Below are positions 12,008-24,396 of a stretch of DNA of 64,000 bases, in pieces. Within the stretch, counting starts at the first letter, position 1. Each line of letters opens with the position of its first letter. The DNA is from Zopfochytrium polystomum (taxonomy: Eukaryota > Chytridiomycota > Chytridiomycetes > Chytridiales > Chytridiaceae): contig JAIVFJ010000094.1 in the NCBI GenBank assembly GCA_025765615.1, positions 186,001 to 250,000 on the forward strand, written 5' to 3'. The notes under the pieces are model-generated. The model was not told the origin of the DNA. It searched no databases and saw nothing but the letters and a program-made list of their open reading frames with translations. Both the position numbers and the translations under genes were made by a program.

Positions 12008-12033
12008 GCTAGATGGTGAACAGACATCATTGA

Positions 12034-12046
12034 GGTTTTTAAAACT
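12034..12046. terminator. Gene-end palindrome GGTTTTTAAAACT
   Basis: Overlaps the TAA stop of the minus gene 12039-13985 (the stop codon is part of the palindrome) and lies 27 bp upstream of the next minus start at 12007. Confidence 0.6.
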
Positions 12047-13985
12047 CGAAGTGGTATCCGCATCTTGCATCAACCTTCCCAACGAGCTCGTTACTGTTAC
12101 ATATCTCAACACTAAGTGTGGCAGTACCTACTTCCTTGATCCCTGTCTTCTTGACAGCATCTGTCTCATCAATCGTACGTTTCAACCTCTCTATCTCTTC
12201 CTGCAGTTCCTTAGCGGTCAGACTAGATGATGTGGTTCCATCAGCTCTAGCCGATCTGACTGAATGACTAGCTTGTGATGCCGAGTCTCCAAATTCACTC
12301 CCATCACCCTCAGCCTGTTGGACCATCATCTTCGTCATCAGAGTAGTCATCTTCCGTACCTATGCCTTGTGTTCCAGGTGTACTCGGATGGCGTTGCCTT
12401 CTTGCTTCTAGTAGCACTAATCTCTGGCATACGTGCCTTGAGGATTACAGACTCCCTACCTTCATCCTTTCGTACTACCCATTACAACAGCTAGCGGTGC
12501 ATCCTTCGTGATCTCCGAGTGTCCTAGATGACCTGATATGCACGCTAGCTTCAGTCTGAGGTACTACCCTGGTTTCATAACCACGAGTCTCATGCTTAAC
12601 TGCCATACTTGCAAAGGAGCTAGTCACACCCTTAGGAAGAGGGAACTCAGGTTCGTGGTGCGAAGGGCGTCCAGGCTCAGAGGAGGTGGTTTCCTCATCT
12701 ACGAACATGTCCAGAAGCTGCTGATCTGCCTTAGACATCGTAGGTATGGAAGGCAATGTCACCCATGTTGATGACTCCAGTAGGATTGATGGCAGGAGCG
12801 CCTACAGATGTGAAGCCTGTAACGAACAACTCCTGAAGGTTGAAACTTAGCTCATATCTCGTCCTACCGAAGCTGTCGCCTGAGGAGAGAGGTATCCTTT
12901 CACCGTCATCCTGTACCTGCTTCAGTCTGATAGTAAACGTGCCTGTAGCTACTATGTTCCGCTTCTTGGAAGCCTCAATTAGTCTCAGGGGTGACTGGTA
13001 TCCTCTTTCCACCGGATGTAAGCCTACCTGCAGCAAGGTTATCACACTTCTGCCTAACGTTCATCATGAACCTGTGGACAGGTTGCGACTCAATGGTGAA
13101 ACTTCCATCTGGCAATCTGCCTACGGAACTTCAGTATCTGATTATGGTGATCAAACTCCTCCTTGCCGATCTTGTTCTTGCGTCCAAGGTCACCGTTTCT
13201 AGCAGCCTCGTAAGCAGTCCATCCTCTTGATCTTAGTGTGGATACCGGATACAGTCCATACTCCTTCATCACTTAAGCCTGAAGATGGCAACTGCCACGT
13301 ACGAAGGTGAATCAGGAGACTCAGTGAAGCCGCGATGGTTAGCAGATCTGATAGCAGCAGCATGTGCAGCAGCTGATAGACACTCATACACGGGCCTAGG
13401 TATAGCGACATTGAGGAAGGCTATCCCGTACGTAGCACTGTATCCTGGATCAGCTAACGACCTGTTCATACGTCCCCTATCTGAGTCTCTACCGAGATTC
13501 GGGTTCGAGTTGTCGATGATCACGTCCTTAATCAGCACCGTTCTAAGTGTCACCTTCTTATCACAGTAAGGATGGAAATGGGCAAGTTCGATCAGGTCGA
13601 TGTTGATATTCCCATACTTGGGCTTCTGGAAGACTTCGATACATGTCGGGAGGAAACACCACGTTGTCACCTGATCTGGCAAGCAGAGGATCATCTAGTA
13701 TGTCAGAGAGGTTGTATTTCGTCAACTCCCTCAGTGTCCTAGCCTCCAATGCTCCTCTCATACTCAGATACTCCATCCTTCCTTTCACTTCTGCTATATC
13801 TAGCTTCTCAAACTCCTCTCCATCAAGAACCTCAGCGAGAGGTATCCACATGGTAACATTGGACGTGTGACTATAGGCACTCATTCTCACAGGATGTAGG
13901 TAAACAGGCTATCAATTACTAGCTTTCAAGCAACGTACTTCTGTCTCCAGAAGCTCTCTGACCACTGGACCTAGTACACATAATG
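12039..13985 (-). pseudogene. Unknown protein, frameshifted
   Basis: Bounded by gene-end palindromes at 14010 and 12034, this about 640-codon gene is read from open pieces 13890-13561, 13694-13269, 13272-13090, 13045-12731, 12762-12475 and 12350-12039. The start is uncertain; an ATG near 13950 and one at 13890 are candidates. At 13265-13273 a stop is followed immediately by an ATG (AAGTGATGAAG), which could be a frame break or a true boundary. The first two thirds look globular, with beta strands (ATGTFTIRLKQV). The last third is low-complexity and ends with a coiled coil (LTAKELQEEIERLKRTI). There are no catalytic motifs. A capsid or scaffold protein is a guess only. Confidence 0.4.
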
Positions 13986-14009
13986 CCAGGATAGAGACAC
14001 TGTGGAGTG

Positions 14010-14021
14010 AGTTTTAAAACT
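14010..14021. terminator. Gene-end palindrome AGTTTTAAAACT
   Basis: A perfect 12-bp palindrome 9 bp beyond the stop (14031) of the SF3 helicase gene. Confidence 0.65.
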
Positions 14022-14030
14022 GAGCATCTG

Positions 14031-15547
14031 TCAGAGGTCATAGTCGCTCATTTCGTCCTCTCCATCCTGTGATCTAAACAGTCTCAGAGCAGTCAGAGCG
14101 TCAATTATGCTGTCAAGATTAGGGATCAGTTCACCTCCGGGTAGTAGATCCGTACGTCTCTCTCTAACGTGAGTTCAGCAGCCTTGAAGCCTGTAACTAG
14201 AGGACCGTGGTCAGTGGATCTTACGAACTTACCTGACATGCTATTCAGTAATCTCACTACCTTTGCGAACAGGTAGGAAGAGGTTCAGTGAAAGTATGCT
14301 CAGTGCTACGGAACTCTCATAGTAACTCAAGCTCTCTGTCACAGATCTCGAGACCCCTGCCTATCGAGGTAGTGAACTTCCCACCTACCGTATACAGGAA
14401 GCAGTCAAATGGAGCAGGTATCTGTGATCTATTGCACCTTATGTAGACGCACTTCATCAAGAAGTCGAATCTCTCTGACTCACTGAAGCTAGCAGGAGGA
14501 GGGTTGGCACTATTAACTAGCTGCTTAGTCATGGGTATTATCACCTGTCCTCCTTGCGAACCACTCAGATTTCGTATCCTTGTTGCATAGATACAGTGTG
14601 TTGCTAGTTATGAAGATAGTGGCTGACACTCTTACCTGGGCCTATACTCGAGGATGTCATATCACCTCCGACTGCCATCTTCCAGAATGCCGAGTTGATC
14701 TTACCTTTGCTCTTCTCTAGGTCACAATCTCCACAGTAGACGAAGCGGTTCTCAGACAGGATTATAGCCTGTTCAGCATTAGGTGGGTTGTTTGAAGATA
14801 CTACAGGAGGGATCAAGTGTCCCCATAGTGCCCTCCATGACGTTGTAGAGCATGGAGATCATGGTGGTCTTTCCATTTCCACCTGGACCCCAGAGGTAGA
14901 CCACCCTGTTATTGTTGACAGGATCAAGTATGGCATTACCTATTATCCACATTAGCAAATCCAGGTATTTATCCTCTATACTGTTAGACATGAACGTCTC
15001 TATACGACCCTTGTAACCTTGCCTATGTAGCCAGATGCTAGAGTAGACACGAACGCTGATACTCCTGAAGCAGAACGTGTCAAATGAGTCAGTGACCAGG
15101 GCACCTTGAGGAACAGGTACGCATCCCCTCAGTGGAGATAGTTGTACTCCCTCCTGAATTCGCCTTGACTCTAAGTCTCCAAGATGAAAGGCATATACTA
15201 GGTGGTATCTCACCATCCAGTCTACTAGCTATATTCCTCAGAAACAGCATGTACGGAGTTACAGCTATCCGGAAGTTTACCGACACGTTATCGAGGTTTA
15301 TAAGCCTGGAGATGTACCTACACGCCGCATCTGACTGGTAGTCCATCCAGGTGTTGAAGTTCCTGTTGTATATGAAGACCGTGTTACTGTGCATTATCAC
15401 CTCTCTGGACTCGGTGACAAACTTAGCCAGATTTGAGTACGTATCACCTAACAGAGCTCTGCTGGAGCTAGCTTATGCCGAAGAGGTCCGTGTAGATGTT
15501 GTCATAGCCACCTTGCTTGTGGAGAGTTACGACGTTCTCGACTGACA
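14031..15547 (-). pseudogene. Superfamily 3 helicase (D5-like), frameshifted
   Basis: The gene begins at an ATG near 15547 and is read through pieces 15400-15089, 15216-14779, 14816-14604, 14544-14317 and a final piece ending with TGA at 14031. The SF3 Walker A motif is GPGGNGKTT (about 14889-14863). Walker B/B' follow with YCGDCDLEKSKGKINSAF and AVGGD (14738-14655). The C motif should fall in the 14604-14544 gap, where the frame changes. SF3 helicases unwind DNA at the viral origin or fork, often fused to a primase-like N-terminus. At about 500 codons this one is short, so the primase half seems absent. It is divergent from the DNA polymerase gene, with under 50 bp between starts, suggesting a shared promoter region. 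Confidence 0.75.
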
Positions 15548-15590
15548 TATCGCCTGACTAGTAGGTAATTATCAGTTTGACAGGTAACGC

Positions 15591-18051
15591 CATGGAGATA
15601 TACATTGAGCTGATTGACTCAGGATGGTGCCCTATCTTCATCTGTGTACCCAGTGACTTCGAGACAGAGGGACGTCAACTTCAATCACTCGAGACATGGG
15701 AATAGGTCACGGGTAGTCAGAATTAAGCTGGCAAGAGGAGTAGAGAGAATGTACTACGAGATGATGGTAACTCTACCTAGTGTTGAAGACATGGAGATAA
15801 TGACTAAGACCACCTCTACGAGAAGTCACGAGATAGTGGACATATACCCTGTCTCTCAGTCGAGTCAGACATTCCTTCGTGCTTGTGCAATCTGCGGTAT
15901 AGGTAGCTTCATACGTCCTGGATACGGTCTAGGCAACGAACTCTCGAGTGACTATAAGCTTCAGAGGTGTGGGCTTGGATATAGAACAGACAACGTTCAG
16001 GAGGAATGGTAGCTTTCCTCTTCCACATGATGAGCTGATTTCCATCGCACTGGTGACATGGGATGGCAGGTACATATGCAGGTATACATGTGGTACTGTC
16101 AACGTGCCTAGACTTCTTGAGCTGAATAACTACGACGTAGAGAAGCTACCATCTTCGGAGGCGCTAGTTGAGTGGTTGTTTGACTGGATAGATAGTGAGG
16201 ATCCAGACATTCTGTTCATACACAACGGCTACAAGTTCGATATCCACCGTCTATGTGTGCATGCTAAGAAGTCAAGGAGTGTGCACTTCGGGTCTAAGAA
16301 CCTGGGGAAGCTAGGCAAGGGTATGGACCTACTTCTACCTGGCTGCTACGTAATTGACACGTACTGGTACCTTGACAAGGTCCACAGACACAGGTTCGAG
16401 ACAATGAAGCTGGACGATATAGCTGAGGAACTCGGACTAGGTGGCAAGGCAGAACAGCCTGAGATGATGGTGGACCCTGATAATGAGGATGTAGATCTGA
16501 CAGATATGGTATACTATAACGTCCTAGATGCGTATCTACATCTCTGCATAGGCATAAAGTCAGGTATGGTCAGTGAGATAGTGATGCTGACGAAATACTG
16601 CAAATGCCTGGTAACTGACTCTTGCAGGTACATAACTGGGAGTATGGTAGCATCTCTGTACTCATCATACTGTCTGAAAGATGGAAAGGTAGTGGACTGG
16701 TCACCTGACGGAATGTCGTCACTGAAAGTTGAGGGAGCACGAGTCTTCACTCCCGTAACTGGGCTGCATCACAACGTCGCGGTGATGGACTTCTCATCAA
16801 TGTACCCGTCGATAATGGTGACATGTAACATTTCCCCTGAAACTGTGCACGACTTTCATGGTGAGTATTGTAACAAGCTGCTGTTCGGATTATGCAAAGG
16901 ACCAAGTCTAGAGTCTCAGAAGCACAAACTACTCTCCTCGCTAGGTGTAACTGATATGAACGGGAAAGACTCGATTACCTGGGACGCAGAACACGTGTAC
17001 TTCAGACTATCTAACGCTACAGGGCATGATACAGACACGAGTAGGATCAGCATGTGGTATGTGCCTTAAGACGCTGATAGATAGAAGAAAGGAGGTGAAG
17101 TCAGATGTCAAGGCTAATTGGGCTCTCAAGGTACTAGCTAACAGCATGTATGGTGCAATATCAGCTAGGACATCAGGTATATCCAACTATCTAGCTGGAT
17201 CAGCTGTCACATTGATAGGTAGGTGGCTCATAACAGTAGCCGAAGCAGTGTGTTTCGCACTAGGGTACAGCATCATTTACGGCGATACAGACTCCGTGTT
17301 TATCTCTCAGAAATCGGAACGTTACGTACCTGAGGAGACTGTACTGATGATCTTCCATAGAGTGTTGCACTTTACACCGTTCAGGGGTGTTAACTTGGCA
17401 TTCGAGAAGTACCTGATTAGCTTCTTGTTGTTAGGCAGAAAGACGTACTTCGGGTACTCTTGCAAGGAGGAGCAGAGATATGACTCCAGGAATCAGGAGG
17501 TACAAAGCTACATCAGTAAGGATGAACAGTGACAGGGAATTCTATCTCTGGAGACGAGAGATACGATTGACCGCATTGAGGAAGCTAGTAGTCTCAGAAT
17601 TCGAGTCTTCAGGTAAGGTAAAGATAGCAGGTATAGGCGAAATTGAAGAGGTGACAAGAGGTATAGCAGTCAGAAGGAAGGATAGGCCTCCCGTACTCAG
17701 GGAGGTGATGTTACGGATATGTGCCATACTTTGCTCAGACATGCTTGATGGTGAAAAGTCTAGAAGGGATAGGCCTAACTTTTGTTCACAACGAAGCTTA
17801 TGTTAGAGGACAACATGATCGGCAAGATGAGTATGGTAAGAGAGAGGAAGGTCAAAGGTGTAATGCACGCTGAATTCTGGGACATCTCAGGCAGTCTAGT
17901 CCAAGTTCCGTTGCAAGACTTCATGTCTTCTACCTACGTCTTCAGGCCCTCCAAGGATAGACTGTTCAACAGCATAATCACTGCATGTGAGCCTCTGGTA
18001 CTAGCTTCTAAACTACCCTCGATAGCTGTGTGCATGAAGAGTCTGTCATAG
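15591..18051 (+). pseudogene. Family B DNA polymerase with 3'-5' exonuclease, frameshifted
   Basis: Reading from ATG 15591 through 15614-16012, 15948-17069, 17026-17532, 17480-17806 and 17782-18051 gives a polymerase of about 820 codons. Exonuclease motifs are DIEQT (about 15978), HNGYKFDIH (about 16221) and YNVLDAYLH (about 16511). Polymerase motif A is DFSSMYPSI (16788), motif B is K-x(3)-NSMYG (about 17127) and motif C is YGDTDS (17278). KG-like C-terminal thumb sequence follows. All catalytic aspartates are present, but frame changes near 15690, 15960, 17040, 17500 and 17790 break the gene. It lacks the long insertions of protein-primed polymerases between motifs A and B, so it resembles the polymerases of large DNA viruses, and is at their short end. 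Confidence 0.85.
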
Positions 18052-18079
18052 TATCAATGTAGCATGACTACAAGTGTCT

Positions 18080-18090
18080 GTTTTAAAACT
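18080..18090. terminator. Gene-end palindrome GTTTTAAAACT
   Basis: Lies 29 bp after the DNA polymerase stop (18051) and before the RPB2 start at 18125. Confidence 0.6.
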
Positions 18091-18124
18091 GCATTAGATC
18101 CTGCTTAAGTGTCTAACTGCCTCG

Positions 18125-21098
18125 ATGGAGCGAGATCGACATGACGACTATACTGGTGCGGAAGCCTCTATGGATCACAACTACGATGATGATGTAGCTA
18201 CAGAGAGCCATGTTAACGTACCCGAAAACTGGGAGAGTGTATCAGGGTTCATGACTTCATATCAGAACGTGCTCATAACGAGGAGAGCTGTCCAGGATTA
18301 CGTATTGAATAGACCGAGTGTGCATAGTGACTGACTCTGTTAAGAGTTCGTACCCTCCGGAGGCATGGTTCTCCAAAGAGCAGGATCTACGTACGATCTT
18401 CATTCCTAGGATCTCGTATCCTCTAGTGGGGTTCCCTTTCACCAACGTGGATGGAGCCTTTTCAGATTCTGCCTCTACTATCTCTGGACCTAGGACCTTC
18501 AGGTATTCAGGCAACGGCAAGGATGAGAGCTGCATTAAGAGACGTAAGGTCAGGTAGAATGTCTAGACAGGCTTTTGCTATCTTGGGTCTCAAAGGTACG
18601 TACATATCATCAGCAGACGCCGCTTACGGAAGTGTTAGCCTCTCAGGACAGTGGTTAGGCGATCATCTATCTCTAAGGCACGTAGAATGTGTGACTGTAT
18701 GTCAAGGAAGCCGAGGCAGTGTAGATCAGGAGCGTGTACAGCCAAGAGACGCATGCTTGAGACTTACACTGGTGAAATGCTACTAGATGAACCTCGAGCC
18801 TCAAGAGTGGTACCTCCGATGCACGTCATTGACTCAACGACTATCTACGAGATTGAGAGGAACCAGGACCTGTTCACTGACGACAGGTTCCGTGTAATGA
18901 ACACAACGTACTCTGGTCTAATCGATACAACTCTACATAGGACGATAATAGGCAGTATACATGATAACACACTCGTAGACACTAGGCCCTATGAAGACAC
19001 AGTTAACCCTTCGCTGGATCCAGACGTGGCTAGGCGACAGAAAGCCAAGAAGTATGATCCTAGTGCCAGAGACTTGCGACAGGACCTTGAGAGTATGCTA
19101 TGTCAGTTCTACACTCCAATCAGTACAGAGGCAGGAAGGATACGTGCCTTTTCCAGATACTGTATTATCAGACACGTGACAGTGGAGCTACTGAGGAACA
19201 CCATGAAGACTCCTAGATAGCCTGGAACTGTGTACAATGTCCGAGAGAGGACTGTAGTAACTTCTATGGACACAAGACTGGCTGGAATAGTCCCTGCATA
19301 TCTGCGTATACTTTGTCCAAGGAGAGGTAAGGGCGTCACCTGTGTCTCGATCTATGCTCTTCAGACCGTGGATGTTGTACTTTCTAGGCTACATCTACGA
19401 GATTAACGTGGCTGTGGTGATATCTCTAGTTCACAAGTTCAGATGTCTAAAAGGCTACAATGTTCCCTCACTTCATATCGACACAGGCAAGATCAGGTTG
19501 TCCAGATACATATCTCTCCTGGCTGTGTAATGAAGCTACTCAACTGTGGAGACAGAGACGTTATACTCTCCTGAACTGTCCTCTGAACTTTATGTTGACT
19601 CATTCATGATCAAGTCAGATGTATGCCGAGCATTACTAGGCTTTAAGCTACCAGATAGGACGTCCATTCTACCTTACGTGAGATACCTCTACTCCTTGGT
19701 TCCCATACATAGCATTCAATGAGTCACCGAGGCCGATATTAGGCATCCAGTATGTCAGTTCAGGCATTATGTAGACCCAATGTGGAGGTAATATCCACAG
19801 TGATACCTGAGCGTGTATGGAATCCACTGATAATGACTACCGAGTACAAAAGTCTACAGTCAGCTATCGACCTATCTAGTAGTCCAGGAACGTTGCCAAA
19901 TGTACCCCTCCTTGTCGTCTTCCTCAACTCGAAGCACAACTACGAGGATTCCATCATTGTGAACAGTAGGACTGAACAGAGAAGGCGTATTCGCTAGATT
20001 CACGATGATTAACCACCCGATAGACAGAGACGTAGGAAGTGTCAAGATAGGTCCAGTTACACCAGATCTAGGTTACACATGGCTTAGACCCTCAGATAAG
20101 ACAGACATAGTGTCCGTGAACGTATCGAAGTCAGGTGACAGGTACGCAAGATTGAAGACTTACAGCAGGTCAATAGAGCTAGGTGACAAGCTAGGTACTT
20201 ACCATGGACAGAAGAGTGTCGTGTCGCTGATAATGGATACAGCCTCCATGCCTAAGTTCGTCGATCATAACAGGGGTTTACTCATTGAGCCAGATGTGAT
20301 AATGTCGTCATCATCAGTCATCAACAGGGGGACCGTAGGTATGATCTACGAGGCTTGGGACGACCTTCCAGCACGTCTACGAACAGTGGAAGCTCTGATG
20401 AAGGCACAAGACCAGAAGCATGTGATACGAGAGACAGTATAGGTGATGACAAGGCAGGTGACCTGTCACATTACCCCGTGTTTACATTAGATAGATCCAG
20501 GAACTATACGCAGCTGATCATTGACGAACAGGAGAGTCTCACGGGTTCCAAAGCCAAAAAGAGACCAGCTACTTGTAACGTTATCACGAAGTCAGGTAGG
20601 TATGTGATGTCAACCACCTCAAGCGGAGATCGTATAAGGGTGGTCGTAGACTACGGGATATGCAGTTTCTGGCAACTAGCACACCTTGCATCCGATAAGC
20701 AGCATTATCTGAGCAAGATCCCAAGATCCCTGAGCATAGGCAGTGGAAGACTGAGAGGTTTCCCAGTGAGATTCGGGGAGATGGAGATACTAACTTTGGC
20801 AGCGAAGGGACTAGGCTTTACGTACTCGGAGCTCATAGACAGTTATGACCTCGTTGAGGTTTCACTATGCTCTGGATGCAGGAGACTACTTATACTCTGC
20901 GACTGTCTCGTAAAGTCACATCCTGCATCTACGTCATTACTGAGGTACTGTCTAGTGAAGGAAGACATAGAGCTGTTTATCCATAAGACGGCAAGGTACA
21001 TGGCAGTTACGAACGGGAGCCCTGATGTTACCCATAAAGCCAGTAGAGGGATGACTGCTGACAATGTGGGGATTCTTACCCAGTTCCTTCGTCTATAA
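18125..21098 (+). pseudogene. RNA polymerase second-largest subunit (RPB2-like), frameshifted
   Basis: The gene starts at ATG 18125 and spans about 990 codons in at least eight frame segments (18125-18334, 18318-18557, 18451-18786, 18651-19220, around 19342-19750, 19752-19997, 20005-20442, 20355-21098). Diagnostic RPB2 features are a divergent form of the ETPEG segment (STEAGRIRAFSRY, about 19121), YEDSIIVN (about 19938), GDKLGTYHGQK (about 20181), a following MPKFVDHNRG-type segment, RFGEME (about 20769) and a C-terminal CSGC...CDC zinc knuckle (20874-20910). It is shorter than cellular RPB2. Together with the RPB1-like gene at 26287-28677 it would form the catalytic core of a virus-encoded RNA polymerase. 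The gene is not translatable as it stands. Confidence 0.8.
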
Positions 21099-21112
21099 GT
21101 AGCCTATGCTTG

Positions 21113-21124
21113 AGTTTTTAAAAC
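21113..21124. terminator. Gene-end palindrome AGTTTTTAAAAC shared by convergent genes
   Basis: Fills the gap between the RPB2 stop (21098) and the stop of the opposing minus gene (21125). Confidence 0.7.
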
Positions 21125-22541
21125 CTAGATGTCCACCAGATCGAGACGTCCTGAATCTACAAGGTTAGAGATGGCTCGTTCATAGTCTTCCAGCTTCGAG
21201 TATACATCCGAGTAGCTTAAAGAGGGAAGGTCCGAGGCTAGTTTCCTAACATTGACTGAGTATACCACTTCTGTATCAGCTAGCGAATCAAAGGCGGACT
21301 CTATACTAGATGGTTCTACTACGTCACGCTTACCACGAGCATACTTCTGTGCATACTCCTGCTCAGGATCTAGCTTTACCTCAGGACCATGCTTGTACTC
21401 AACTATCGAGTCACTTAGATCCATGAACACTCTGGCGAATGCAGGAGGAAAGATACCACCTTGGCATAGTATCGTAACCTAGCTGCTTACACCTCAAGAT
21501 GAGTGAGAAGTACGGTGACTCATTGCTCTCATTAAGGTAGGCTAGAATCTTGGGCTCGATCAGAGGTATACCAGGTCTATCAAGAGTCAGGATTCTTACC
21601 ACCTCTCTGGTGACGTGATCATCCAAGCCCAGTACCATCTTGTTAACCCTCTTAGTGACTGACGTACTGTTAAGATCGACGTTCCTGCCATGACGGGATA
21701 TGTCCCTCCTTACCCTGCACTTCAGCGTGAAACTGAGTATCCTGGCTAGGGAGTTAACTCTATCCTTGCCGACTATGTCACATATCTTGTCGAACGACAT
21801 GCCTACATTCTGGACATGACCGGAAGTCTTAAGTAGCTCGAAATTTAACCTCTGCTCCTTTACCTTCCGAACTATGCTATTGAAGATGCCTAGGAGTATC
21901 TTTGACACAATAGTGAACCTGGTATTCTTGACAGCTACAACGTCTGATTGAGACTTGATACTGTGCATGGCGTCAGAGCGAACATCTAGGTCGGAAGAGG
22001 GTACAAGGAAACCTGGGGCAACGTTAGCAGGTAAGGGATCACTGTGATAATGACTAGCAGGATACCTAGGAGAGTCAGGCACGGAGTTATGAAAGCTAGA
22101 CTGACTTTGATCACGAGATAGTAGCCTCTCAGACATGATCTGCCTCTCCAGTACCTCAAGATCACGTATCTCCTTCCTCCTTGTTCCAGAAGTGGAAAGC
22201 TCGAGCCTGTTACTCACAGCCTTTAACCTACTATCTAGTGTAGAGCATGTGACCTCGAGTTCGGAAAGTCTGGAGCTAACACTAACGAGCCTCCTGCCTA
22301 TATCTAGCATACTGACCATTGACCGCTTGAGCGATACGTTCTCCTCTTTAAGTGTCTCTACCTCCCTGACCAGAGATGCGAACATAGTCATCGTAGGTGT
22401 AGATCTGTCAGACGACGTCCTGGAACCTGTGACATTGGAGCCACTTGTATCATGGTTAGCAGATTCGACTTGGTCATGCCCTGTCACTGATAACTGCAGG
22501 GTTTGGAACCTGGTCTCTGCTGGTCTTGGAGGTGTCTGCAT
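21125..22541 (-). pseudogene. Coiled-coil protein, one frameshift
   Basis: Pieces 22541-21411 and 21430-21125 form a protein of about 470 residues with one frame change near 21420-21480. Residues about 50-130 are a heptad-rich coiled coil (VREVETLKEENVSLKRSM and following). A Ser-rich linker follows, then an alpha-helical globular part. There are no enzymatic motifs. Oligomeric scaffold or virion-core protein would fit, without proof. It starts just below the palindrome at 22562 and ends at the one shared with RPB2. Confidence 0.5.
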
Positions 22542-22561
22542 ATTTAACTGGTAGACTAGTG

Positions 22562-22571
22562 CTTTTAAAAC
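22562..22571. terminator. Gene-end palindrome CTTTTAAAAC
   Basis: Lies 45 bp past the stop (22617) of the upstream minus gene and 21 bp before the coiled-coil gene start. Confidence 0.5.
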
Positions 22572-22616
22572 AGGCCACTGATCCTGTGTACGTGATTGTC
22601 ATAGATCCTTGCTCCT

Positions 22617-24316
22617 CTAGCTAGTAAGGCTATAGACTTCGTCTTGATCAGACGCCTTAGATAGCGGTGAGTAGATGCTAGGCTTACCCTGAGGACCATA
22701 TCTACCAGTGTCAGCAGGAAGTGTGGAAATGTACGGGCAGATTTGGTACCTCGTGTCCTGGAAAGCTAGATTATCGACCACATCAGCTGAGTCTTCGAGC
22801 TTGAGCAACTTGGGAGGTTCGTACCTGACATCATCCACCTATCTCCCGGAGTGGTCTTACGTACATTGAGTGTTTCAGAGTGTTACCACCGAACAGAGGA
22901 TCGCATCTGTGACTTCATCACAGCAAGGTGGTACCTCATTTCCCTTTGACGCATACTCCGCTTCTAAGGTAGCACGTGTATTGGCAGCACATCGTAACAT
23001 TGAACTGAGTATCTCAGACCTAGGTGAGTTGAAGTATAACCTGCAGTCTCTAGCATACATCTCGTAGCTTCCGTCTGTCAAGTCTCTCTCCGAGGTGTAC
23101 TGTGTGATCATCTCTCTAACAGGAGAAGGGAGTGTCAACTCAGCTATCCTCAACTTAGCAAGTGCACCTGCGAGATCAGAGGCATGCATCACATAGAAGG
23201 GCAGACGTTTCCTCCTGTGTAAGTGGCTGTAGATGCGTCAGAGCTGAGCTAAGCTGCCTGTGAAAGTTCCCTATCGTATTCGGACACAAGTAGCAGATCG
23301 TCCTCGTTATTATCCAGCTGCTGAGAGGATCTAGGCGCATCATCACTTCTATTTACTGGTGGAACTTCATCAGCTGCATGGTGTGACTCAATGACAGACG
23401 GAACTCTAGTGCGGAACTTTGTACTGGACCTGCCCACGTACCTTGTAGAGCCAAATGGGCGCTCAGTAGAAGACTTAGCCAGAAGTTGCGATGCAGCCCT
23501 GTTTACATCCGACCCAGATATGACAACACCTCTGCCTGACATGTTCAAACGTAAAAGCCCGGCGTCTTGAAGCTCAGGTTGTGGGTAGCTACTCAGAATC
23601 TCAGATGTCCCAGTCTTGCTCAGATCGAATAGACCCTCTTCCCTGTACCTTGGAGACAGTACGTTGTGGCACCTGAGGCTCTCGATATTTGAAAGTAGAG
23701 GAGTGGTAACCTCGTAGATGTTGCACTGACTCCACAGGTACTGACGCATATCCTTCTCCACTCTGAAGAGACTGTTCTTCTTGCCTCTGTTATTCAACAA
23801 TCTGGTCAACCTGATACGTGACTCCTTATCACCTCCCCTGACGAACTCCCTGAAGCCTGCATCAGACCTAGGACCACGCCTGCTCTCGTATAGATGCTCG
23901 GAACTGTTAAGATACTCGGGCTCTTTCAGCTTGGTGCATACCATGACAAGACTGTACCACAGGGTGACTATGTTCCCGTTAGTTATAGTAGGCCACTTCA
24001 CTGTCTCTCTGTTAAATGTGTAACCCTGGGAGGCTAACATCACCTTCAGTATATCCACGTTATCTAGTGGGACACTTTAGCTCAATGGTGCAAGTCTTAG
24101 CAGCTAGTTGAGAGAAGACGTCATTACTTCGTGATAGAAGTTGTCGCAGAAACCTCTCGTCTATGACCAGTGCGTCTTCCGGAAAGCCATAGTAAGCTGG
24201 ACTCGACTTCTCACTAGCGAAGATGCTAGATATGTTCCCTAGCTCTGATTCAAACTAGCACGACTTTGCCTCCTGCACTTTTCAGAGCATCGAGTACGTA
24301 GTCCATGATGATACAA
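22617..24316 (-). pseudogene. Unknown protein of about 565 codons, frameshifted
   Basis: Read from ATG 24316 through frames covering 24316-24260, 24250-24065, 24058-23249, a short linking stretch at 23250-23190, 23192-22875 and 22838-22617. I treat it as one gene because each frame change joins coding-like sequence and no gene-end palindrome separates 23249 from 23192. The N-terminal part is globular (YYGFPEDALVIDERFLRQLL). The middle is basic and helical. An acidic, Ser/Asp-rich linker follows (NNEDDLLLVSEYDRE). The C-terminal part is helical. No known domain is recognised. Confidence 0.4.
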
Positions 24317-24347
24317 CTTGGAAGCTATGTGTTCTGCAAGTCCACGG

Positions 24348-24359
24348 AGTTTTTAAAAC
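24348..24359. terminator. Gene-end palindrome AGTTTTTAAAAC
   Basis: Lies 38 bp beyond the corrected stop (24397) of the minus gene 24397-25154. Confidence 0.6.
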
Positions 24360-24396
24360 ATCCTGCTAGATGCGCACCTTAGGTCGTAACAAGTCT

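Noticed and set aside
15591..21098. Introns as the cause of the frame changes in PolB and RPB2
   Set aside because: At each break the two coding frames overlap or abut within a few codons, leaving no room for an intron with GT-AG ends. A 30-nt GT...AG near 17042 would not change the frame.
15591..21098. Programmed ribosomal frameshifting
   Set aside because: Breaks are too many and lie at unrelated sequences without slippery heptamers or consistent direction.
18125..21098. Linear killer-plasmid origin (fused RNA polymerase)
   Set aside because: RPB1 and RPB2 homologues are separate genes here, and the DNA polymerase shows no protein-priming insertions that I can see.
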